Shown here: in pieces, positions 44,436 to 56,967 of the stretch
Numbering within the stretch: position 1 is the first letter of the stretch
How the letters are laid out: each line of letters opens with the position of its first letter
NCBI GenBank assembly: GCA_024734495.1
Contig: JALMQS010000225.1
Coordinates: 6,547,425 to 6,611,424 of the forward strand
DNA length: 64,000 bases
Direction of reading: 5' to 3'
Source: Forficula auricularia
Lineage: Eukaryota; Arthropoda; Insecta; Dermaptera; Forficulidae
Translations under genes and position numbers: made by a program
Notes under the pieces: model-generated
Database searches by the model: none
Seen by the model: only the letters and a program-made list of their open reading frames with translations
Told to the model about the DNA's origin: nothing

Positions 44436-44999
44436 ACTTTATCCAATGCGAAGCATGGGAGAAAGTATTGGAATCGCTCTCGCGGCAAGCGCGACTTCAA
44501 AGGGTCCTCAGGTAAAGACTACGGAACCCATAGACTCAATTAAGGTCACAAATTGAAGTATTCAATGAGATTGAATTTTAGCATGTGACGGTTTTGCCAA
44601 AAATTACCTGGAATCTCGTCGAGAGGCCAAAAAGTGCCATTTTTTGTGGAAGTGCGTGGGGATGTATGTATGTATGTATGTGTGTGTGTTATCGTTTTTT
44701 TCGTCCATGATTTTTTCCACACCTTTGCGCTGATTGAAATGAAATTGAAAACCTACCATTAGTTTAACAAAATGAAGCGCTGATTAGTTTTTGGTACATA
44801 TCGGTCCACAAACATTAGTACTTTATTTCAGTACTTTTTTAGTTTTTTCTAAATATCTTGAAAATGACTTAACCAATTTTGATGAAATTTAATATCCTTG
44901 GGGACCACAAAAAAGGTTAAATAAAGTTTTTAGTAAAATTATATTTTAAAGTACTTTGCTCAAGAACATATTAATATTTCAAATGAATTTGGATAAAGT
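44436..44999 (+). mobile_element. ACTTTATCC-family element, best full-length copy
   Basis: It runs from ACTTTATCCAATGCGAAGC to TTTGGATAAAGT, with an ACTTTATCCAA inverted terminal repeat. It is non-coding, contains a TATGTATG/TGTG microsatellite, and is the reference for the copies at 2.1-3.6, 22.7 and 51.0 kb. Conservation of about 25 bases beyond the end (AGCAACGATCCGTTGCAGTT) suggests the true boundary may lie slightly further out. Confidence 0.6.
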
Positions 45000-45439
45000 T
45001 TAGCAACGATCCGTTGCAGTTTATTTATTTATGGAATCATTAAATTATCCAAAAGGTTTTAAAAATTGTATTTAAATGTTTACCGTTGTCTATCATGAAG
45101 GTTTGAACAATTCTCAAAAATGCACTTGTCAAAAGAAATATACAAATCGCGACACCCATAAAACACAAATATTAAGGCACTTGCCCCGCTGGCTGATCGA
45201 CTCGAAATGAAATAAATGCATTTCAATGCAAAAGAAAGAGAATCCCGTTACTTGATTAGATATCAAGAAAGAAAATAATTCCAGATAAAATAAAAACATA
45301 GTATGCAAGACATGCCCAATGGACTGGAGATTGTTTTTAAAAAACTAACATGTGCGTCAAGTGATTTTCACTTAACTTTTCCTAATTAATTAAAAATCAA
45401 CATTTTAGATAATTAAAATTTTAATCAATTCCATCACAA

Positions 45440-45630
45440 ATTTACAAAGAGAAACAAAGAGGTTGTCCTCTGCTTGATGCCAATAAACATACACACATAT
45501 ATATCATCTCGATATATATGTGTGTATGTTTATTTGCATCAAGCAGAGGACAACCTCTTTGTTTCTCTTTGTGAATCAACAACTCTGCTACTCTCGGCAA
45601 AACAAAAACTTTTCAACAAATTTACAAAAT
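45440..45630. repeat. Palindrome of the TTGCATCAAGCAGAGGAC family
   Basis: Inverted arms around 45507 read GAGAAACAAAGAGG...GCTTGATG and its complement, followed by AACTCTGCTACTCTCGGC. Related fragments occur at 13775-13850, 52030-52770, 57905-57975 and 62750-63020. The hammerhead-type core is absent here. Confidence 0.7.
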
Positions 45631-45814
45631 CAAATACAATATTACAGGTGTTATGACCCCCTATTATGGTTAAAAATATTCACTACCCAACCATACAATC
45701 ACTAACAGACAATATGACTAAATAATTAAAATCTTTAATAATATAAATCTCCAATATACGGTATCTAAATTGTAGTATTTCTATACATTCAATCAGAAAG
45801 TTTATAGGGAAAAT

Positions 45815-46540
45815 AATTTTTAAGAAAAAGATAAAACCGACTTCAAAAAAATTAAATGCGACACATAAAATACACTAAAAGGTATAAAATAATTATTATC
45901 TTATTTAGTTACAACTAAACGACGAAATATTAACATGAAATTACTTTTGAAGTCGGTGTCTAACATATACCTTTTATGAATCGCACTCGACGGATCTTAC
46001 TTAGTACGTTTGGCGGGTACGCTCGCTTATAGGTATAGTTTGTTTGGCACCGACTTCAAAAAGTAATTTCATGTTAATATTTCGTCGTTTAGTTGTAACT
46101 AAATAAGATAATAATTATTTTATACCTTTTAGTATATTTTATTTGTTGTATTTAATTTTTTGAAGTCGGTTTTATTTTTTTCTTAAAAATTATTTTTATT
46201 TTTCTCTTTTAGTGATGTTATTAATAGTAATCATATCATCAGAACTTGACCAAATTAATATGACACCATCCCTAAGATACCCCCTTTCCAATAAAAAAAG
46301 AATCATCGAAATCGGTTCATAAACAAAGAAGTTAGGCCTAAACAAACCTAACAAAAAAGGTCTAATACCTATGAAAAAATGGGACCAATCGGAAGGTAGA
46401 CTGAACCCAATGCAAGTTTTTTTTTCAAAATCGGTTCACAATTGGCTGAGATATGATTTAACATAGGCACAAAAAAAAAAAAAAAAAAAAAATCAGTCGA
46501 ATAGATAACCTCCTCCTTTTTTGAAGTCGGTTAAAAATGC
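45815..46540. mobile_element. CCGACTTC-family MITE with internal palindrome
   Basis: The ends read ACCGACTTCAAAA and TTTTGAAGTCGGTT. The left half forms an inverted repeat centred near 46000 (GAAGTCGGTGTCTAAC against GTTTGGCACCGACTTC). The right half matches, inverted, the segment 60224-60500. It is non-coding and belongs to a repeat widespread in insects. Confidence 0.65.
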
Positions 46541-47405
46541 ATTTCTAATGAAAATCGAGTCGAAAATAGACCAAAATGGAGATTATTTTTCCGAAAATCC
46601 TGAAATATAGTTCCAGATTTAAAATTTAAAATTATCACTTTTATTTTTCGAGAACTTTTCAGTTGATGTTCAGATTTCTTATTTTAGAGAAAAAAATCAT
46701 CAGGGCAAATTGTTTCATATACAATTTCTAGTAAGTAGATATAATGCTTTAAAGAAGTTTATGATTTAATGTCGGGTCGCATTCATTGCAGTGCTGGGCC
46801 ACATGCGGCCCGCGGGTTGGACAGCTCTGGTCTAGCCCATGCATTAAAAGGCCACTGAGAGTCAGACTAGCATATCGAGCTATCCGTTTCTAAATATACT
46901 TATGTGTAGATATTACTAGTTGAATGACCCATCACTTCAGGAATTCAATTTTCGGCCACCCTAGAGAACAGACAGGCAGTAGAAAAATTATTAATCTTCC
47001 AAAATACTTGATATCAAATTTTTTATTCGTCGTTAGATTTTTTCAGAATTTTAATTTAACTAAGTACTTGATTGAAATCGTTTTGGAATACAAGAATCAT
47101 CTTAAAATGCCCACTTTAATGCTCTCTACATACCATCATTTTAAATATGTAGAAATATAAATTCTACTTCAAGAGATCTTTACAGGGATACATAACGCCT
47201 CATAATAAAAAATATTTTTTTTATTTCTGACCTCACATAAAATTCGACCCTTCTCAAAATAATTATTCGAATAAAATTCTAATACGGAATTTGGGGAAAA
47301 TGAATACATCTCGTATAATTTGGTGTTATTATAATCCTTGCTAATTTTTTTTTATATTGTTAATTCTTGGGAACTTGGACTTTGAAATAATTAGATGTTA
47401 AGTTT
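46541..47405. other. AT-rich DNA with a hAT-type end
   Basis: CAGTGCTGGGCCACATGCGG to CAGCTCTGG at about 46791-46835 resembles abutted ends of a hAT element. Otherwise no gene is supported. The 78-codon ORF at 46924 has no recognisable domain. Confidence 0.35.
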
Positions 47406-47409
47406 TTAA

Positions 47410-47680
47410 AAGTTGGAACGTTTCGTCGTTTATTTTTCGACTTCCTCAGGCAATTTTTAAGGTTAACCTCCTCGTAACCAATACCATATGTAGTTCATTA
47501 GACCATATTAATCACAAATAAACACAATTACACAGCCAGAAAAATTACATCCTTATTTGACCATTCCTTATATCATATTACAATCAACACACAATCCTCA
47601 ACAAGGTTCAACCAATATAAGTTACAATATTGCTTACGAGGAAGTTAACCTTAAAAATTGCCCGAAGAAGTCGATATATA
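47410..47680. repeat. CTGAGGA-type hammerhead-like palindrome, right arm truncated
   Basis: The minus strand reads CTGAGGA, extra A, GTCG...CGAC, GAAACGTT (47418-47449). The mirrored arm (47620-47680) stops at CGAAGAAGTCGATA, where the CCGGGTGA element is inserted. Confidence 0.6.
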
Positions 47681-48921
47681 CCGGGTGAGTTTTTTATCTT
47701 GAGACAGTCTTATAACTCAAAAACAGTGCATTATATGACAAAAAGTTTCAAATGAAAGTTTATTTATATGAAGGGGGAAACTAAACTACGCTATTGTTTG
47801 TTTACCTAGAACAAGCTTTCAAGGGTATTTCAAGGTCAAGTTCTGTTTTTAAATGGAAACCTATATATTTGTTTACATATTCTGAATCTAAGAAAAATTT
47901 GAACAACTTTTATAAAAACTATTTTTTTATTTGACATCAAATAAACAAAATATTAAGTCAATTAGATCTCAGAAAAAAAACCTAATTATTATTTTTAACA
48001 ATTATTCAACTTAATTATCATATAATAATGATCAAATATTTAATTATTAAGTAAATAATTTAATAATAATCAATAATTTAATCATTTTCCGACACTGTTC
48101 TGTGATATTCCATAAGTTTTCTGATTGAATTCCAGTTCCAATTTCGTTATTTTGGCATGTTTCAGTTTCTTTGTACCCTTTATATTTGTTGATGTTTTTT
48201 TAACAGATTTACAACACAATAAAATGAAGCTTGTGAGGGTGTATCCCTGTCAGGAAATGCTCGGCATCCATTTCAATAACAGCCCCATATAACACTTCTT
48301 CCACATTCACCATAAATTATGACCATTTTAATTGTCTTCAGCAAAAAATGATCCATTTTTATTATGCTAATACAATATAACTATCTACTGGATTGACACG
48401 AGAAATAAACTTTTTTAAACTCAAGGATTTTAAATAGTTTTATTAAGGAGAAAATAATCTCTTAAATCTGTATATTATAACAAAGTGTTAATATCATTAA
48501 AAACACTTAATTTCATTGATGGGACTTTTCGATTTAATAAATATTTATTTAATAATTAATTATTTAATCATTATTATTTAATAATTAAGTTGAATAATTG
48601 TTAAAAATAATTATTAGGGTTTTTTTCTGAGATCTAATTGATTTAATATTTTGTTTATTTGATGTCGAATAAAAAAATAGTTTTAATAAAAAGTTGTTCA
48701 ATTTTTTTCTTAGATTCAGAATATGTAAACAAATATATAGATTTCTATTTGAAAAACAGAACTTGACCTTGAAATACCCTTGAAAGCTTGTTCTAGATCG
48801 TCAAGAAATAGCTTAGTTTTAGTTTCCCCTTCCATATAAATAAACTTTTATTTGAAACTTTTTTCATATAATGCACTGTTTTTGAGTTATAAGACTGTCT
48901 CAAGATAAAAAATTCACCCGG
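47681..48921. mobile_element. TA-target MITE with long inverted repeats (1241 bp)
   Basis: The ends CCGGGTGAGTTTTTTATCTT and its imperfect complement TTCACCCGG are bordered by TA on both sides (47679-47680, 48922-48923). The inverted arms extend about 390 bp to AATAATTATTAAG-rich DNA, leaving a unique centre of about 450 bp. TA duplication suggests Tc1/mariner-type mobilisation. No transposase is present. Confidence 0.75.
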
Positions 48922-48929
48922 TATACTAG

Positions 48930-49185
48930 TATATCGTCGCTGATCTTACAAAACCTCGTAAGTCCAAAATTCATTGTTTGCCAGAAAACAAGCAAAACCA
49001 TTTTAAACAATAATACATACAAATACAATGTAATATTTATTATTTTAACGTAGCGCTAAATTGGAATAGAATAATAGGTTTCAATAGATAGACGCGCCGT
49101 GAAAAAGTTGGCCGGTATAAACGTATAAAATGTATTTGACCAAAAATCAGACTTACAAGGTTTTATAAGATCAGCGACGATATAT
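48930..49185. mobile_element. CGTCGC-family MITE (about 255 bp)
   Basis: The terminal repeats TATATCGTCGCTGATCTTA and complement enclose a short AT-rich interior. A one-ended relative lies at 59308-59342 and a longer relative at 59341-59775. Confidence 0.7.
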
Positions 49186-49267
49186 AACTTTTGTATCATA
49201 TTTAGTTTATGAGATATACTGCTCCAACAGAGATGTTCATTAATAAGGTCCAGTAATACTTTCAAGG

Positions 49268-49676
49268 CGACTGTGTCGGGTCGCTGACTCGAAGTAAGCT
49301 GGTTCGAGACTGAGTTTTATAAGAAACAATTAGAAACATTTGTAAATTTCATATAATCATGTATATATGTTGTACTTGTAATGTATTGATTTACAATGTT
49401 GTATCTGTAAATATTAAAATTATAAATAAAGCTTTTAAATTGAAAAATTAAGACTGAGTCTCGGCAGATCAGATATTTGCAGTAACCTCCTCTTGGAAAG
49501 CAATGGCAACCTACCAAGAGTATAATCCTCCAAACTAGCCGTTCGGAACCGGCGTTAAAAAGTAGGCCCCATATATCTGTGTAAAAAACAACTAAACACA
49601 CTCAGCACAGGTATATGTGGAGAGGAGCCAAAACGTCAGGTAGACCTGATATGGCACTTAAAAGAAGAAGAAGAAT
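49268..49676 (+). mobile_element. SINE-like element split by a small insertion
   Basis: A B-box-like GGTTCGAGACT at 49301 is followed, after the insertion, by CTCGGCAGATCAGATATTTG, GGAAAGCAATGGCAACCTAC and a GACCTGATATGGCAC...GAAGAAGAAGAA tail. The GAA tail matches that of the LINEs at 10.3 and 27.9 kb, a plausible mobilising partner. Confidence 0.55.
49316..49450 (+). mobile_element. Short retrotransposed 3' end within the SINE
   Basis: The direct repeats AGACTGAGT (49307-49315 and 49451-49459) flank 135 bp ending in ATAAATAAAGCTTTTAAATTG. This looks like the extreme 3' end of a LINE or mRNA with a polyadenylation-type signal. Confidence 0.6.
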
Positions 49677-49679
49677 ACT

Positions 49680-50700
49680 TTTAAACAGAACCCTAAAAAA
49701 AGTAAAATTTTCGAACGAATTAATCTAGCCATCCGGAAAATGTTAATTAACCAACCGAGAGCTAAATTTGTTCGGAAATACCAAAAATGAAGAATCATGA
49801 TTGAAAAACCGTGTTTCTAAATTGGTCTGATTTATTATTAAACAGATAATTAAATTAAGGCAGAAAAGCCTTAAATCTCTAAGATAACATACCGATATAA
49901 ATTTGATGCTAACAATTTCTTAAAGTGATGACTTTTCATTTTTACATTTTTCGAATGGATTTGTATACCTATATACTCTATATATATATTTTGAAAATAA
50001 AAGAGGGAAAAACAATAAAAAAAAATCGTTTTTTTCTCCCTCTGTGTTAAATTCTCCCTTTCGCCCACGTTTCCTCTTTTCTCCTATTTCCCACTAACCA
50101 ACCGATAAACAAGTTGTTTTCCAATCGTAATTAAAAATCGTACTGGCAAAAAATAAATAAATAAATAAAATGAAAAAATAAAGTTTGATTGCAAGGCAAA
50201 ATCTTTACAAACGAATCATTTCTATTAGACCGACTGAATAGATTCAGATAAAGAGAATCTGATAGGTAGACAGACAGATCAAATACAATAAATCCAATCC
50301 AAAGGTTATACCTTCGGAATTACAAATAACTCTTCGAACGTAAACAACAACAAACTCAACTAATTCGTTAGTACAGGAAATTGGGAAAAATGCTGTCTAA
50401 TGAAAAGATATAGAAAAAAATCATTACGCGGAAACTATTGATTAATAAATCGGTGTGTAAACTTTTGGATTGAGTATATTGTGATACAATTTCTCATATT
50501 GCTCCCAATTGAATATTTAATTTAGTTCAATTATATATTAAAAAATACCTAAGTAAAATTTCAAGGTAGTTTTCACAAAAATAAAAAAATATTATATTAA
50601 AATAATTAACCTGAAGGTTTGAGTATCTTTTTTGAAAATAAGATGTAATTTTTTCAAAAATACAACTCACGGTATAAACTAAATATATCAAGATAAGAAT
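49680..50700. other. AT-rich DNA, nothing recognised
   Basis: No gene or repeat boundary could be supported. Confidence 0.4.
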
Positions 50701-50704
50701 TTAT

Positions 50705-50940
50705 ATTTAAGGTCTCTAATCTAAGGTTTTAATAGAATAAGGGCCTCTCTGATATAAAACTATTCTATTAAAATCTTAGATTAGAGAGCTTAAATATAAA
50801 TACTTCAAATCTTCAAATATAATATGTTTTGAGTTTTTATCTCTATATATATATTTCGGGGTTCGAGCCCATCATCAGGAGTTAACAAAAGAAACCCAGA
50901 AATATATATATCAAGATAAAAAACTCAAAATATATTTATT
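50705..50940. repeat. Two adjacent palindromes with a CTGATGA-type motif
   Basis: 50711-50790 folds as TCTCTAATCTAAGGTTTTAA against its complement. 50820-50938 has arms GAGTTTTTATCT.../...AGATAAAAAACTC. Within it the minus strand reads CTGATGAT-GGG-CTCGAA-CCC-CGAAAT, a partial hammerhead-type core; its helix I was not found. Confidence 0.55.
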
Positions 50941-50997
50941 TGTTTTATTTTTGTGAAACCTACCTTGAAAATTTCACTTACTTTTTACAAGCTTTTT

Positions 50998-51903
50998 ACT
51001 TTATCCAATGCGAAGCATGGGTAAAGTATTGTAATCGGTCTCATGCCAAGCGCGACTTCAAAGGATCCTCAGGTAAAGACTACAGAACCCATGGTCTCAA
51101 TTAATGTCACAAATTGTAGTATTCATTTAGGTTGAATTTTAGCATCGTGATTTGCTTCTGCCAAAAATTACATGGGGTCTCGTCCAGAGGCCAAAAAGGC
51201 AATTTTTTCAGGAAGTGCGTGCGGATGCATGTATGTATGTTAAGTCCACGATTTTTTCCACACCGTTGTACCGATTGAAATGAAATTGAATACCTACCAT
51301 TATGTTAACAAAATGATGATTAGCTTTTGGTACATATCGGCCCACAAACATTAGTACCTTATTTCAGTATTTTTTTAGTTTTTTCTAAATATTTTAGACA
51401 ATGACTGAACCAATTTTGATGAAAATTAATTTAGGACTCGCGGAGTGAATTCGCGAGCAAATCCACTCAACGGAATTTTTACGAATCATAAGCAAATTTG
51501 TTTTTCAGTATATTATATAAATATAGAAAATTATCAAATTAATTAAATTATCTTAAGAATAAAGAGAAATTCAAAGATGTTTTAGTAAATCGAAATTTAG
51601 AGAATATTTAGCTAGATCTACCGTTTTATAAGAACCATTGAGGTCCAGCTGAAACGGTAGTCTAGCCAAGTATTCTCTAAATTTCGCTTTATAAAACATC
51701 TTTGAATTTTCTTGAATTTCTTAAGATTAATTTAATTAATTCAATTTTGATGAAATTAAATATTGTAATTAAGTACCTTGACGACCTTAAAAAAGGTCAT
51801 ATAAAGTTTTTTGTAAAATTATATTTTGAAAGTACTTTATCCTAGAATAAGATAGTACATTGGATAAAGTTTATCAACGATCCGTTGCGGTTTATTTATT
51901 ATT
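50998..51903 (+). mobile_element. ACTTTATCC-family element with palindromic insertion
   Basis: Start ACTTTATCCAATGCGAAGC, end GGATAAAGTTTATCAACGAT. A 330-bp insertion at about 51431-51762 is itself an inverted repeat centred near 51645 (TCTAAATTTCG.../CGAAATTTAGA). Confidence 0.6.
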
Positions 51904-52268
51904 AAATTAGTTCCTCTTGAACCGTCACCTCATTAAAAATTATCAATTATATATGTATGTCTGCGAAATTTATAGTAACTTTTGAAAAGTTGTTGGTATT
52001 CTTGATCAATATTCTATCTAGATTTAAGTATTTTGTCGAGAGTAGGAGAGTTGTTGATTCAAAAAAGGAAATCAATGAGGTTGTCCTCACACAAACGACG
52101 GGGTTAGCTTGTTGCTAAGATAATCGTGTGATTGACTCCATCGGAGGTGACAGATAAAATATTTATAATTAAAAATACTGATGATGAAGATCAAACCTTC
52201 GAAAATATAGTCTCAAACAAATAAATAATATTATACTAGTACATATTTATATTTGGTATAAGTATATA

Positions 52269-52678
52269 CAGTGAAACCCCTCAAATCCGAACTAATTGGG
52301 GCTGTAGCCTATTCAGATTTCACTTTGTCCGGATTAGCCTAAAGCAGTTTGAACAATTGAAGATAACTGATATCAAGAGAAAGATTAAGTGATATTTTGT
52401 GTTTTTCTATTATTATTTCATTGTTTTTGCAAAGTGATTAACCTAAAGAATTTCAATAACCAACTTTTACAGTTTTTCAATCCTGGATGACATAAGTATG
52501 TAGACACATTTACATTTTGTTAGGTATGCTAACTGTACTTCTTTGTTAATTTTTCAACTAATATTATGTAAAATAAGGTTATAATGTAGAATATATACAT
52601 AATTGTTTTATGAGTAAATAAATAATTTTCTCTTTTTGAGCTCGGATTTCCGGGGTTCGGATTTGAGGGATTTCACTG
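52269..52678. mobile_element. pogo-like MITE (410 bp)
   Basis: The inverted ends CAGTGAAACCCCTCAAATCC and CAGTGAAATCCCTCAAATCC (complement) are flanked by TA on both sides (52267-52268, 52679-52680). CAGTG termini with TA targets are characteristic of pogo/Tigger elements. It lies within a decayed CTGATGA/ACTATAGT palindrome (52030-52770). No transposase is present. Confidence 0.8.
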
Positions 52679-52779
52679 TATGTGTACTGTGTAGGTATGG
52701 TCTACCTCAATGATTTCTCTTTATGAATCGACAATAATGCTGCTCTCGGCAAAACAAAATCTTTTCAATTAAAAGCAAC

Positions 52780-54104
52780 ATCAATTCCTTTGGTATAACA
52801 TAAACAGTATAACTAAATTGTGACTTATTTTTTCAAAGTGTCGTGTTAAAAACATAATAGTTTTTAAGGAATTTGGTGTTGGTACTTGGTGAAACATTTT
52901 TTAAATTATTGGATAAAAACATAAGTTGGAAATTAGTTTTTAAAAATTCATTTACAACATAATCAACATTTAACTTACATATATCTAATTCAGCCTTTCA
53001 AAGAGAAATACGAATTGTTATGTATGTGTAAGATTAGTAAAAAATTATATTCGTAATAAATATATAAAAAATAAATTATTAAATAATCCTATTCAATTTT
53101 GTTAATGCTAATTGCTATATTTAAATTATCCCAGCATTTAAGGGTGGGCCCCTTCAATTTGAAATGTTTAATCTACTTGTATTAAAATGTCATTTCAATT
53201 TGAAATAGGGGAAAAAATAATGTTATCTCTTTCAAAAAGAAATGATAAATAAAAGATTTTTTTAAATAGGGCAAGTCCACACTTCATTTTCACTTATTTA
53301 ATCAGAAAAACAGACAAGAGAGAGAAAAAATTAAATAAAAAAAATAATTAAAAATCTCTACCATTGTAATGCGAGTTAATTTAAGATAAAATTTTAGAAA
53401 AAAAGCAGGTTGGCGGGAGGAACATGGTTTTACAATTGAATTTGGATTGTGGAGAAAATTATTAATAGAATGAAAAGTTAATAACGGGATTGATGAAGAG
53501 GATCGCTTTTGTCCTTGATTCTCTCAAAGACCCAAGCTTTAAATCAGTTTATCTACGGAAACATTGATTAACTATTACTCGACAGATTTTCCTATCCTTC
53601 AACCTTCATCATTATCATTTAATGGTGTTTGGAATGCTGGAATGGGTCCTTGGCCTCTTCTAAGGTGGATTCTGCCTGGAGCAAAGTTTTTCTTTATGAT
53701 TTTAACTTCAAAATAGAATAATCAATTTCAAAAGAGGTATTTTATAGAACAAAAACTGTTCTGAGGTGATAGTTATTTTTAGACCGCGTACTCAAGTAAT
53801 TTTGTTTCTAGATGCGTTTACAGATAGTTTCTGTGATCATAAGAGGAACTAAATTAAAAACCTCAATGTTATAACGTGTGACGTCAGAGAAACTGTTGAA
53901 AACAATTATTCTGTTTAAGAAAATAAAATTACAAATTTAATTTTTGAGAACATAAAGATGATATTCATCAGTTCTATAAATTCTTGACCTGATCTAATCC
54001 TAAGTTGTGGTTGTGTCGGTGAAATAATCATCTGATTTTTAACCGACTTCAAAAAAGGAAGAGGTTCTCTATTCGACTGATTTTTTTTTTTTTTATATTA
54101 TTTT
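52780..54104. other. AT-rich DNA, nothing recognised
   Basis: No coding or repeat structure could be supported, apart from a truncated CCGACTTCAAAAAAGG end at about 54043-54090. Confidence 0.4.
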
Positions 54105-54109
54105 ATTTA

Positions 54110-54510
54110 CAATGTATATTTTTTTGCATTAAAAACCCGTTTTTAGTAAGAACTGATTCTTACTAGTTAAAACGCGTTTCACTGAATACCTTTGTGGCAA
54201 CTAGAATTTACTGATGTTGGTTGAGTTTGGTCCAAAGGTCGAGAATCTTCATTTTTGACCTTCCGCCTCATTTTGGGTGTTTATTTTCAAAGTTTTTAAA
54301 TGAAAATGTCAAAAATTACATACTCTACAACTTTGCTACTAATTTTTGACATTTTCGTTTAAAAATTTTTGAAAATAAACACCCAAAATGAGGCGGATGG
54401 TCAAAAATAAAGATTCTAGACCTTTGTTCCAAACTCAACTAACATAAATTCTATTTTCCACAAAGGTTTTCAGTGAACTTACTAAAAACGGGGTTTTACT
54501 GCAACATATA
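54110..54510. repeat. Palindrome of about 400 bp
   Basis: The arms from CCCGTTTTTAGTAAG to its complement include CCTCATTTTGGGTGTTTATT mirrored at 54378-54398. The centre is near 54330. The interior resembles the AAACTCAACCAAATTTTG minisatellite. Confidence 0.7.
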
Positions 54511-55004
54511 CATACATAGGACCTGGGGTTCCACCTAGTGTAGTTCAACACCTAAATCACTAAAAGTTATAAGCTTAACAAAATTAACAAGATAGATGAT
54601 ACAGAGAAAAAATTTAACAAGCTAAAATAATAAAGAAGGATTAAAACAAGTAAAAGAACCAAGAACAAAGAATTATCAGTTAGTGGAGTCCATAAAAAAA
54701 ATGAAGACCTTAGAAGACTAGAGTGTAGAAGAAATTTGGCAGCGAGCCCATTTCAAAACCTTGCATCAGCCAATTGGAATGTCTGAAAGACATGCTTTGT
54801 TTTATTATGAACTGTTCTATCGTTATCTTTCTTGTGGAGTACCTAACAAGATTTTGTAAATATGAAAGAAATATAAATAATTTATACATGAGGACATAAC
54901 ATCTTGAAGCATAAAATTGAGATGGATGCTGGCAATTTAAATTTTATCTTAATCAGGAAGGTGGCAGCGAGATTATAGCTATAAGAAGACATAACGGGTA
55001 CATT

Positions 55005-55599
55005 AGGGTGCCCCTTATTTTAGATCTTTTCATATGGGCTCATATGGTTAGAAATAAATAAAAAAAAAAATATCCCGCAGCGATTAATTTTCCCATAATA
55101 ACATGAGGTTTTTGGCAATGAACGATCAATTTTTTATTCCGGCCAAAGTAATGGTTCAAAAAATTTGAAAGTATGTAGACTTTATCCTTATAATACTAGC
55201 TATTTTTCAAAGTTTTTACAGATTTTTAGCTATAACAATTTTGGAGTTACATCTAGATTAATTACCGCTATATCTTAGTATTAGTAAGTTATAGACTCCA
55301 AAATTATAATAGCTAAGAATAAATATATACAAATTCTCAGGAATAGCTACTATTATAAGGATAAAGTCTACAGAGTTTCAAATTTTTTGAACCATTACTT
55401 TGGCCGGAATAAAAATTTGATCGTTTAATGCCAAAAACCCCATGTTATTTAGATGGAAAACTTAATCGCTGTATAGTACTAGGTTAAAATTGAGATAGAG
55501 ACTTGTAACTTGGGGGATATTTTTTTATTTATTTATCTCAAACCATATGAGCCCCTGTCAGCGTAAATATTCAAAAATATCCAAAATAAGGAGCACCCT
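55005..55599. mobile_element. MITE with AGGGTGCCCC ends (595 bp)
   Basis: The outer ends AGGGTGCCCCTTATTTTAGA and GGTGCTCCTTATTTTGGAT (complement) continue into long inverted arms meeting near 55270. It is non-coding; the superfamily was not assigned. Confidence 0.65.
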
Positions 55600-56722
55600 T
55601 GTGTACAGGAATGAATTTAAAGCTATTTCTAGCCTTGAATCATTTGCTGTCAAGAGAGTTGGAAAAAATTAAATCATAATTTCGAAATAGAGGGACTTAG
55701 CGATTTGCATAAGCTAAAGCGATATAAGATAAGAGAGAGGTTTCAGAGAGTGAAGATCTCCATAAACTACGGCATATATTATTTATTTGAATTTTTTAGA
55801 TTAATGGGTTCCTTGAAAGTTGAAACGTTAAGGTATGAAAAAAATGTGAATGTTTATTTTTGTTTTTACTATGTGTTCAAAATTGCCACTAATTTCCTTT
55901 CATTGCTAACTTACGAATATCCATTCTCCTCATCTCATGGCAGTTTGAACAAGCTCACCCCCACCCCTTTCCTGCTCATCTCCCTTTGTGGCTGATATAA
56001 ACTGCAACTGCTACAGACATCTTTCTTTTCCGATCAATCCTCAGAGATACCAACAGCTACTAAATTCCTTTGCAAGCACCAAGCCATTATATGCTAGCTT
56101 CATAAATTCAAACAGTGTTTATATGCACAAGCATTTGTTTATTTAAAATCAACTATTTTAATAAACGTGTATCCTCTGAATTGATTCGGTATTGCACGGA
56201 CTTAAGGTTAGTAGATATTTCTTTGTTTGGCTCAAGTTCAGTTGGCTTTTTCCACATGTTTCTCTCACTAATCGACAAATCTTTGTTGACTTAAGGTTTA
56301 TTCTTACTGCAAGATAAGAACGGATTCTCCAATATCCTTCAATCAATTATTATCATCTTCTCGGCCTCAAGAGAAGAAGAAGCGATTTTGCCTTCCAGCC
56401 AAGCAGTTAAACCACAAGTCCAACAATCCCTCCCCTATTTTTCTCCATAAAAATTCAACCTCCAGATATTTATTTTCAATAAAGTTATTTACGTTTTGTT
56501 TTCTAATCTATTTTGTTTCATTTTGCCTATTGAAAAGCCCACTCCCTTTCCTCCAGTCATTTATTAAACAGAATATTAGTATATAGATAATTAAGAACAG
56601 ATAATCAAGCCAGCATTCTAAAAATTCTATAAAGTTAAACAAAGGCCTTACAAACCTCAAACCAAAAGGCGAGACTTTTAAACAACTATGATTACAAAAA
56701 TTTCTTCAAAATACGTACAAAC
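55600..56722. other. No recognised gene
   Basis: Composition is slightly less AT-rich. A 96-codon ORF at 55705-55995 has no recognisable domain and no splice or promoter support, so it is not called. Confidence 0.35.
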
Positions 56723-56967
56723 CAGTGGCGCGCGAACCATGGATGCTGTGGATTCTGTGCATCCATAAAATTTCAAAACATTCAGAGTATTTTCATACCT
56801 GGTCATAAATAAATTTGAAAAAAAAATGTAAAATTCTACGATGCCATTATACACATTATTACCATATTCGATGAAATTTGCAAAAAGAAGCTAAAAATAA
56901 AATTTTAAAAATGTAGGGGTTTTTTTTGGACAGCATCCCCTGTTTGAACAGTCGCCGCCCGCCACTG
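56723..56967. mobile_element. hAT-like MITE (245 bp)
   Basis: The ends CAGTGGCGCGCG and CAGTGGCGGGCGG (complement) have near-identical 8-bp flanks GTACAAAC and ATACATAC. Both features fit the hAT superfamily. It is non-coding. Confidence 0.7.

Noticed and set aside
50820..50938. Complete hammerhead at the CTGATGAT-GGG...CCC-CGAAAT module
   Set aside because: The core is partly present, but helix I does not pair and helix III is a plain AT repeat. It is kept only as a palindrome with a partial motif.
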